Source: Lysobacterales bacterium
GTDB lineage: Bacteria; Pseudomonadota; Gammaproteobacteria; Xanthomonadales; SZUA-36
Direction: 5' to 3'
DNA: 5,781 nucleotides
Assembly (NCBI GenBank): GCA_030637665.1
Contig: DAOWGA010000151.1
Location: forward strand, 1-5,781
The position numbers and the translations under genes were made by a program. Below the pieces are notes generated by a model. The model was not told the DNA's origin and did not search any database. It saw only the letters and a program-made list of their open reading frames with translations. Shown in pieces: positions 1 to 4,696 of the stretch. Within the stretch, counting starts at the first letter, position 1, and the number at the start of each line of letters is the position of its first letter.

Positions 1-141
1 ATTCCTGCTGCGAAAGTGTCACAGCGGTCTATTTTTCCGCTCTTTTTCGTTAAATAGCGGTGCTATTCGCCTCAAAAGAGCGAAAAACTATCCTCACTGT
101 GCCATTTTCTCGCGACGGATATTTCTACCGCGCAGACTCCT
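1..141. mobile_element. Imperfect palindromic MITE-like element, cut by the left edge
   Basis: The stretch folds back on itself around a centre near position 60. The innermost stem is AATAGC (53-58) with GCTATT (62-67) across a 3-base loop. Further out, TTTTTC plus GCTCTTTT (32-46, one extra C) pairs with AAAAGAGC plus GAAAAA (74-87). CACAG (20-24) pairs with CTGTG (97-101). Positions 1-24 match the reverse complement of about 97-122 at roughly 19 of 24 bases with small gaps. The pairing reaches base 1, so the partner of the right tip (about 121-141) should lie left of the window. No protein is encoded: every frame is short. Long terminal inverted arms without a transposase fit a miniature inverted-repeat element or a relic of an insertion-sequence end. 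A large regulatory hairpin is the alternative. The right boundary is a guess. Confidence 0.42.
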
Positions 142-158
142 GGGCAAGCATGCATAAA

Positions 159-195
159 GGCCTGTATCGATCTGCAAGCTGATCTGAAACAGGCC
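159..195. repeat. Inverted repeat / hairpin in the leader of the amidase gene
   Basis: GGCCTGT (159-165) is exactly complementary to ACAGGCC (189-195). Inside it, GATC (169-172) can pair with GATC (181-184) around an 8-base loop, giving a two-part stem. No T-run follows, so it is not a classical intrinsic terminator. It lies just before the TTGACA at 204-209 and could be a transcript hairpin of an upstream unit or a protein-binding site. Function unknown. Confidence 0.3.
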
Positions 196-203
196 CTGGT
201 CAC

Positions 204-209
204 TTGACA
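204..209 (+). promoter_or_regulatory. Possible -35 box upstream of the amidase gene
   Basis: TTGACA matches the sigma-70 -35 consensus at all six positions and lies 55 bases before the amidase start. The -10 partner is poor: at 15-17 base spacing only TCAATA/CAATAG-like hexamers are present (about 225-232). The AT-rich TAAAAT at 236-241 is 26 bases away, too far for a normal promoter. A promoter here is plausible but unproven, and may need an activator. Confidence 0.25.
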
Positions 210-247
210 GCGCCAGCAATTTTCTCAATAGCGACTAAAATAATAAT

Positions 248-254
248 AGAGGTG
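248..254 (+). promoter_or_regulatory. Ribosome binding site that selects the GTG start of the amidase
   Basis: AGAGGTG sits 9 bases before the GTG at 264, a normal spacing. The next in-frame ATG, at 276, would be 21 bases away, which is too far. This supports the GTG start despite its being the rarer codon. Confidence 0.55.
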
Positions 255-263
255 ACTGAATAA

Positions 264-1556
264 GTGGATTACGTCATGACATCATCGCCCCACCCCCTGC
301 CTGCAGTAGGCCAGGCCGTGCTGAGGGGAGAAATGAGCTCCGAACAGGCGGTGCAAACCTGTCTCGAGCGGATTGAACAGCAGGATGGTCCCACCTGGAG
401 TTTTGTCAGTCTGCGGGCCGAGCAGGCTTTGGCTGAATCCAGGGAACGTGATGCCGAACCGGCCCGTGGGCTGCTTCACGGCGTGCCCTTTGCAGTTAAA
501 GACATCTTCGATACGGCAGATCTGCCTACTGATTCCAAATCTCCGGATTACAAGGGATATCAGCCGGTAAAAGATGCAGCAGCTGTGACATTGCTGCGTT
601 CATCGGGTGCGGTTTTGCTGGGCAAGGTAGCCACCGTTGAATTTGCTTCAGTGGGTGCGGTTTCCCAAATCCGAAACCCGTTCAATACGGAATTCACCCC
701 CGGTGGTTCGTCGGCTGGTTCCGGCGCCGCGGTGGGTGGAGGACAGGTGCCGCTGGCGCTGGCGACACAAACCGGCGGTTCGACCATTCGCCCGGCCTCT
801 TTTTGCGGTGCGGCTGCTTTCAAGCCTACCTGGGGGCGCGTGCCGGTCGAGGGTATGAAACCATTTGCTCCAAGCCTGGATACGGTTGGTTGGGTTGCCG
901 AAGATTGTGAATTGTTGGTTCGGGCGGCCCGGGTGTCCGGCATCGAGGAGAAAGATACTGCTATCGAGGGCCGCTATTTACGTATCGGGTTTTATGAAAC
1001 ACCCTATTTTTCAGAGGCTGAAGAGGAGACGAACGTGGCCCTGGAAGAGACCGTCAGGCTACTCGAAAAGGCTGGCCATCACGTGGAGAATGTATCGGGC
1101 CCCGCAGGTGCTGAGTGTCTCAATGAATGGCAAGACACCCTGATGCACGGTGAAGGCCGGGCCTCCTACCTGGCGGAACTGGCAAAGGATCCCGCGGTAC
1201 TGCATCCGGGTGTGTTGGGCGTAGTCAGCAAGGAACTGGGTCTGACGCATGACGGCATGGCGGCGGCTTACGAACAGATCGCAGCCTTGCGGCCACGGTT
1301 TGATGCAGCGATGGAAGATTACGACGCCTGGCTGACTCCGGCTGTTGTCGGCGAGCCGCCGAAAATTGAAAAAGGAAATAGCCTGGCCACATTTAACCGC
1401 CTATTCACTGCCCTGGGTCTTCCCTGCGTCGGCTTGCCTGGATTCACCGGCCCATATGGCCTGCCGGTTGGTATCCAGCTGTTGGCGCCGCGGTTCGCAG
1501 ACGTCCGTCTACTTCAGGCTGCAAAAATTGTGGAGAGCCTGATCAGGCTTCGTTGA
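264..1556 (+). CDS. Amidase signature family hydrolase
   Basis: A 430-residue cytoplasmic enzyme of the amidase signature (AS) family, which hydrolyses carboxamide bonds with a Ser-cisSer-Lys triad. All three residues are visible. Lys79 lies in VPFAVKD, the cis-serine Ser149 in the glycine/serine loop PGGSSAGSG (146-154), and the nucleophile Ser173 in QTGGSTIRPASFCG (169-182). The 24-residue spacing between the two serines equals that of mammalian FAAH, the family reference. FKPTWGRV (186-193) and the C-terminal LPVGIQLLAPR (400-410) are further family blocks. At 430 residues it is shorter than GatA, and no gatB or gatC is near, so tRNA-dependent amidation is unlikely. There is no signal peptide or membrane segment. 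The sequence does not reveal the substrate. The GTG start is chosen because of the AGAGGTG at 248-254. It converges on a 5-oxoprolinase operon, so a role in amide or lactam nitrogen use is possible but inferred. Confidence 0.93.
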   Translation: MDYVMTSSPHPLPAVGQAVLRGEMSSEQAVQTCLERIEQQDGPTWSFVSLRAEQALAESRERDAEPARGLLHGVPFAVKDIFDTADLPTDSKSPDYKGYQPVKDAAAVTLLRSSGAVLLGKVATVEFASVGAVSQIRNPFNTEFTPGGSSAGSGAAVGGGQVPLALATQTGGSTIRPASFCGAAAFKPTWGRVPVEGMKPFAPSLDTVGWVAEDCELLVRAARVSGIEEKDTAIEGRYLRIGFYETPYFSEAEEETNVALEETVRLLEKAGHHVENVSGPAGAECLNEWQDTLMHGEGRASYLAELAKDPAVLHPGVLGVVSKELGLTHDGMAAAYEQIAALRPRFDAAMEDYDAWLTPAVVGEPPKIEKGNSLATFNRLFTALGLPCVGLPGFTGPYGLPVGIQLLAPRFADVRLLQAAKIVESLIRLR

Positions 1557-1603
1557 GGCCCAGGGCAATTGTTGCCGCATGCAGCTGACGCACGATTTCT
1601 GAT

Positions 1604-1613
1604 TGACCGGTCA
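1604..1613. promoter_or_regulatory. Short perfect palindrome in the amidase/coiled-coil gap
   Basis: TGACCGGTCA is a 10-base perfect palindrome, also embedded in a CTGA...TCAG pair (1599-1602 with 1611-1614). It sits about 100 bases before the coiled-coil gene. The same 155-base gap holds a small stem, GGCAA/TTGCC (1564-1576), just after the amidase stop, and a TATGAT hexamer (1665-1670) resembling a -10 box with no good -35. These may be operator, weak terminator and promoter parts, but each is short enough to arise by chance. Confidence 0.2.
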
Positions 1614-1698
1614 GGCTTCGCAGCTATCCCGATTTATGTCATATCAAATTCAGCCCGTAAGCCTTATGATCTTGCTGATGGAATGACAAACTGGAATC

Positions 1699-1703
1699 AG
1701 GAG
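1699..1703 (+). promoter_or_regulatory. Ribosome binding site of the coiled-coil gene
   Basis: AGGAG lies 8 bases before the ATG at 1712. It is a strong Shine-Dalgarno at optimal spacing and supports this small ORF as a real, well-translated gene. Confidence 0.6.
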
Positions 1704-1711
1704 CATGTGTC

Positions 1712-1999
1712 ATGTCAAAAAGAGACGAATACATCGAAAAGATGAAGCAACAGCTGGATGAATTGAACGATCAGCTTGGCAAGCTCGAGCTGAAAGCACA
1801 AGCTGCGAATGAAGAGCTCCATGTGAAGTACAGCGAGCAGATAGACGATTTGCGCAAAATGTCCGGTGCCGCCCAGCAGAAAATGGACGAAATCAGGCAG
1901 GCAGGCGAAGACAGGTGGGAGTCACTGGTCGAGGAAGGTGAGAAGGTGCACAAAGCGTTCGTGCATTCCTTCAACTACTTCAAGTCACAACTGAAATAA
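1712..1999 (+). CDS. Small charged coiled-coil protein (resembles the sll1863 family stress-response type)
   Basis: A 95-residue, highly charged protein with no signal peptide, cysteine or membrane segment. It begins MSKRDEYIEKMKQQLDELN and runs as nearly continuous heptad-like helix to about residue 75, rich in Glu, Lys, Gln, Leu and Ala. A C-terminal segment with aromatics follows (WESLVEEGEK, then FVHSFNYFKSQLK). The opening pattern and size match, from memory, small coiled-coil proteins annotated as sll1863-family stress-response proteins. That name is low-resolution and the biochemical role is not established. It is probably cytoplasmic and self-associating. It follows the amidase on the same strand after 155 bases, a gap large enough for its own promoter, so cotranscription is uncertain. 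A strong AGGAG supports the start. Its stop lies 12 bases from the converging pxpC stop. Confidence 0.85.
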   Translation: MSKRDEYIEKMKQQLDELNDQLGKLELKAQAANEELHVKYSEQIDDLRKMSGAAQQKMDEIRQAGEDRWESLVEEGEKVHKAFVHSFNYFKSQLK

Positions 2000-2011
2000 A
2001 AGCAAGGCCGC

Positions 2012-2974
2012 TTATAAAATCTCTGCGCCCATGCTGCGGGATAAATCATCGAGCCGTTGTTCCTGCTCACGTAGCAGATACTGGCTCTCTTCCACACTTA
2101 TTTCGTCAAAAACGAATTCGGTTCCTGGTGCAAACTGCGCCAGTTGACCCAGGTCGACACTGATCACGGTGGCGATTTTGGGGTAACCTCCAACGGTACC
2201 GCAGTCAGCCATCAGGACGATTGGCTCACCGTCAGCCGGAACCTGCACGCTGCCTGGCAGGACTGGCTCGGAAATGATGTTCCCATCCCCGGAGTGCTCA
2301 ATGGGATTGCCATCAAGCCGATAGCCCATTCGGTCGGAGTTACGCAGGATGCTAAAGGCATTGTCGAAGAAATTTTCCACCCCGATTTCGCTAAAATGGC
2401 GGGACTGAGGGCCACGGACAGCACGGATACAACGGCTGGATTTACGGGCGAAAGCCTGTGGCAAATAGCACCCCACCATCACCGGTGACTGCTTGAGATT
2501 CACCGGAAGAATACTACCCGCCGTCATGGGCTGGCCAAACCCGCCAAGACCACTCCTCAAGTGAGTCGAGCAACTCCCCAGCTGGGGTTCCACGGCAAAG
2601 CCGCCACTGATCGCCAGATAGCCGTGAATACCACCGGTGGTGGCCCCTATTTCCAGACGATCGCCAGCCTGCAGGAAGTAGCTGGCGTTGGCAGCCTGGG
2701 TCTGTCCATTGATTTTGACCGGGAATTCACCGACGAAGGCCGCTCGCATAGTGTCTGCCGTCACCTCGAATATGGCGCCGGCCAGCGCGAATTCGAGGCA
2801 GGCCATGTCCTGCCGATTACCAGCCAGGATGTTGGCCAGCCTCAAGCTGTAGCGGTCCATTGCACCGCAGCGGCTGACGCCGAATTCCTGGTAGCCAGTG
2901 CGGCCCAGGTCCTGCAACTGACACAGCAAGGTGATGCGATGAATGCGCAAGCCAATTGATATATCAGCATTCAC
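2012..2974 (-). CDS. pxpC: 5-oxoprolinase subunit C (biotin-dependent carboxyltransferase-like, KipA/YbgK family)
   Basis: This is the third subunit of the PxpABC 5-oxoprolinase, which converts 5-oxoproline plus ATP to L-glutamate in the cytoplasm. The 320-residue length is usual. Family blocks appear in order: QDLGRTGYQ (21-29) leading to GAMDRYSLRLAN (37-48), LGSCSTHLRSGLGGF (132-146), VRGPQ (186-190), SDRMGYRL (213-220), and PGSVQVPADGEPIVLMAD (240-257) running into GTVGGYPKIATV (259-270). Where I remember ADRQT before GGYPKI, this protein has ADCGT, a modest departure. The start is GTG at 2974-2972, which shares GTGA with the pxpB stop. A GGGAG (2990-2986) lies 11 bases upstream inside pxpB, so translation is likely coupled. 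It is the last gene of the operon. An amidase alternative is excluded because the fold family lacks the AS triad motifs. Confidence 0.94.
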   Translation of the reverse strand: MNADISIGLRIHRITLLCQLQDLGRTGYQEFGVSRCGAMDRYSLRLANILAGNRQDMACLEFALAGAIFEVTADTMRAAFVGEFPVKINGQTQAANASYFLQAGDRLEIGATTGGIHGYLAISGGFAVEPQLGSCSTHLRSGLGGFGQPMTAGSILPVNLKQSPVMVGCYLPQAFARKSSRCIRAVRGPQSRHFSEIGVENFFDNAFSILRNSDRMGYRLDGNPIEHSGDGNIISEPVLPGSVQVPADGEPIVLMADCGTVGGYPKIATVISVDLGQLAQFAPGTEFVFDEISVEESQYLLREQEQRLDDLSRSMGAEIL

Positions 2975-3714
2975 TGTGATGACAACTCCCTGCTGACTCG
3001 TGAGCCGGCGGCTACCTGCCCGGACAGCTCATCAAACTCCGCCTGGCCGATGGGCCGGATGGCGACTTCATCACCCGCGGCCAGGAAGAAAGGGTTCTCG
3101 CGCTCCGGTGCAAAAGTACGCTCCGGTGTTTGTCCGATCAGGTTCCAGCCGCTGGGCATGGCCTGCCCGCCAATCAGGGTTTGCTGTCCGCCAATGGAAA
3201 TACAGCCGGCGGGCACTTCAGCGCGGGGTGAGTCCAGCCTGGGTGTGTGGAGGCGTGGGTCGAGCCCGCCCAGAAAGGTCCAGCCAGGGGCAAAACCCAC
3301 CATATACACGCGGTAGAGTGTGCTGCTGTGGATGTCGATCACTTCTTCCTCGCTCAGACTGTGCCTGTTCGCCAGTTGCGGCAGGTCGGGCGCAGCCTCT
3401 CCCCCGTAGAACACCGGGACCAACCAGCGCTTGCCAGACCGGGGCACAGTAGCTGCCCGGTTCAGCAACGGTCTGATTGAGGCACACAGTGAATCAAAAT
3501 CAATGGTCAGTGGATCATAGTGAATCAGCAGTGCCCGGTAGCCTGGCACTGCCTCGCCAATCCCGGCCACGGGATTGGCTTCGAGTTGCCGGGAAAGATT
3601 CAACACCTGGTCATTGATGCTTTCCGCTATACGGTTTTCAAATTCCACCAGCAGTGCGCAGTCTGCGACTGCCCGCAGGTTTACATGGCCAGCGGGATCA
3701 GTTCCAGTCGTCAT
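2971..3714 (-). CDS. pxpB: 5-oxoprolinase subunit B (KipI/YbgJ family)
   Basis: This is the second subunit of 5-oxoprolinase. The KipI-type fold forms a complex with PxpC and is related to one half of the allophanate hydrolase / urea carboxylase region. It has 247 residues, slightly long for the family because of a short tail after about residue 225. Motifs: ADCALLVEF (17-25), VPGYRALLIHYDP (56-68), VPVFYGGEAAPDL (99-111), VYMVGFAPGWTFLGGLDPRL (136-155) and VPAGCISIGGQQT (167-179), ending PSGWNLIGQTP (187-197). The ATG at 3714 lies inside the end of pxpA (17-base overlap) with no strong Shine-Dalgarno, which suggests coupled translation. No closer ATG precedes the conserved N-terminal strand. 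Bacillus KipI also inhibits a sporulation kinase, but nothing here suggests that role. With pxpA and pxpC adjacent, the enzymatic assignment is firm. Confidence 0.95.
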   Translation of the reverse strand: MTTGTDPAGHVNLRAVADCALLVEFENRIAESINDQVLNLSRQLEANPVAGIGEAVPGYRALLIHYDPLTIDFDSLCASIRPLLNRAATVPRSGKRWLVPVFYGGEAAPDLPQLANRHSLSEEEVIDIHSSTLYRVYMVGFAPGWTFLGGLDPRLHTPRLDSPRAEVPAGCISIGGQQTLIGGQAMPSGWNLIGQTPERTFAPERENPFFLAAGDEVAIRPIGQAEFDELSGQVAAGSRVSRELSSQ

Positions 3715-4480
3715 GTTCGGTGAAAGGCCGTATTTCTATGCCTTCGTTTTCCAGTCGTGTGCGAATGGATTCCGCCATTGCAATGGCGGCGGGGGAGTCG
3801 CCGTGAACGCAGATGGTGCGTGCATCCAGGATGAGCTTGTTGCCGGTGATGGTTTTCACGGTTCCTTCTTGCACCAGGCGGATGACACGTTCGGCCGCGG
3901 CGCTGGGATCGGAGATCACTGCGCCTTCCAGGCGCCGTGAGACCAGCGAGCCGTCATCGTTATAAGCACGGTCAGCGAAGGCTTGCCGGGCGACTTTAAG
4001 CCCGGCCTCGGTGGCGGCCACATCGGCCGAACAACCCGGCAAGGTCATTAACGCCAGATGCGGATCGGCTTTGTAAACAGCCCGGGCAAGCGGTGCAGCT
4101 ATCTCCGAATCGGAGTCTGACAGATTGCCCAGCGCACCGTGCGCCCGGACGTGGGACAGCTGTTGCCCATGCGATCGAGCCAGAGCCTGTAGTGCTCCAA
4201 TCTGATATATCACTAAATTTTCCAGTTCACTCGCCGGAATACCGTAGATCTCCCTGCGGCCGAATCCATGCAGATCGCGGAAGCCGGGGTGGGCGCCCAG
4301 GGCGATTCCTTTCTGTTTGGTTCTCTCAGCCAGGTGGGCCATGATATCCGGGTCGCCGGCGTGGAAGCCGCAGGCGACGTTTACCGAAGAAACGATGTCC
4401 AGCATCGCTTCGTCATCGCCCAGCGTATATTTTCCGAAGCCTTCGCCGAGGTCGCTGTTGAGGTCAATACAGTCTGCCAT
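3698..4480 (-). CDS. pxpA: 5-oxoprolinase subunit A (LamB/YcsF family)
   Basis: This is the first gene of the operon. PxpA belongs to the LamB/YcsF family and works with PxpB and PxpC to open 5-oxoproline to glutamate. Its 260 residues are slightly above the usual length of about 245-255. Characteristic blocks: IDLNSDLGEGFG (5-16), VNVACGFHAGDP (33-44), GAHPGFRDLHGFGRRE (62-77), HVRAHGALGNL (110-120), FADRAYNDDGSLVSRR (168-183) and ICVHGDSP (213-220). The VRAHGALGN block differs from the VKPHGALYN I remember for most members (Lys to Arg, Pro to Ala, Tyr to Gly); the His-Gly-Ala-Leu core is kept. The start is well placed because the family begins MxxIDLNxDxGE, and a GGTGA lies a few bases upstream. 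A sigma-70-like promoter at 4532-4559 probably drives the whole operon. Confidence 0.95.
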   Translation of the reverse strand: MADCIDLNSDLGEGFGKYTLGDDEAMLDIVSSVNVACGFHAGDPDIMAHLAERTKQKGIALGAHPGFRDLHGFGRREIYGIPASELENLVIYQIGALQALARSHGQQLSHVRAHGALGNLSDSDSEIAAPLARAVYKADPHLALMTLPGCSADVAATEAGLKVARQAFADRAYNDDGSLVSRRLEGAVISDPSAAAERVIRLVQEGTVKTITGNKLILDARTICVHGDSPAAIAMAESIRTRLENEGIEIRPFTEHDDWN

Positions 4481-4531
4481 TTTTCACCGCCGCTGGTGTT
4501 TGCTTACGGGCCTTTGGCCGGTATTCTCTTG

Positions 4532-4559
4532 AGTATAGTATTGAGCTGGCTCGAATCAA
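4532..4559 (-). promoter_or_regulatory. Sigma-70-like promoter for pxpABC
   Basis: On the minus strand, TTGATT (4559-4554) is followed after 16 bases by TATACT (4537-4532). Each hexamer matches four or five of six consensus positions and the spacing is acceptable. Transcription would start near 4525, leaving a leader of about 45 bases before the pxpA ATG. On the plus strand the same bases give TATAGT (4534-4539), so a receptor promoter may overlap and compete. Confidence 0.45.
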
Positions 4560-4593
4560 GGAATTAAGTTCCAGCAAGTCTCGATTTCAATGT

Positions 4594-4598
4594 GAGGG
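4594..4598 (+). promoter_or_regulatory. Shine-Dalgarno-like GAGGG favouring an upstream receptor start
   Basis: GAGGG lies 8 bases before an in-frame GTG (4607) and only 2 bases before an in-frame ATG (4601). If used, it would add 30 residues to the receptor N-terminus ahead of the apparent signal peptide. It competes with the ATG at 4697, which has no clear Shine-Dalgarno. Confidence 0.3.
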
Positions 4599-4651
4599 TA
4601 ATGAGCGTGAAAGGCACTGAGACAGCCCGGTCGATTATTTCCCGGTTGGTG

Positions 4652-4662
4652 ATTGAATCAAT
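4652..4662. promoter_or_regulatory. Palindrome ATTGAATCAAT upstream of the receptor
   Basis: ATTGA-A-TCAAT is a perfect 11-base palindrome, 34 bases before the preferred receptor start. It could be a repressor or activator half-site pair in the receptor leader. It may equally be chance, or lie within coding sequence if the start at 4601 or 4607 is real. No second copy was noticed in the window. Confidence 0.18.
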
Positions 4663-4696
4663 TATCCTTACGGCTTTTGGCCAGTCTGCGAAATCA

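Larger units (their letters stand above)
4481..4696. other. Divergent intergenic region between pxpA and the receptor gene
   Basis: These 216 bases separate the pxpA start from the preferred receptor start. They carry a good minus-strand promoter, a TATAGT (4534-4539) on the plus strand that overlaps its -10, two direct TTGAG copies 12 bases apart (4529-4533, 4541-4545), and a GGCC-TTT-GGCC stem (4509-4519). They also carry a GAGGG and the palindrome ATTGAATCAAT. Bases 4601-4696 may instead be coding if the receptor starts further upstream. Confidence 0.5.

Noticed and set aside
560..943. 127-codon open frame on the minus strand inside the amidase gene
   Set aside because: It lies wholly antisense to the strongly conserved AS-family catalytic region, its composition is Pro/Ala/Thr-rich and low in recognisable motifs, and it is explained as a codon-bias shadow.
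264..1556. Amidase as GatA, subunit A of glutamyl-tRNA amidotransferase
   Set aside because: It is shorter than GatA, and there are no adjacent gatB or gatC genes.
2000..2013. AAGC-aaggcc-GCTT as a bidirectional terminator
   Set aside because: The stem is only four base pairs with weak AT-rich extension and no U-tract, so it is too unstable to call.
2144..2959. Plus-strand open frames (2144-2488, 2561-2959) across pxpC
   Set aside because: They are antisense to pxpC, whose family motifs run through the whole length, and they lack ribosome binding sites and recognisable domains.
3000..3940. Several open frames on both strands over pxpB and the end of pxpA
   Set aside because: They are Arg/Pro-rich or fragmentary translations overlapping well-supported genes, consistent with shadow frames in GC-rich coding DNA.
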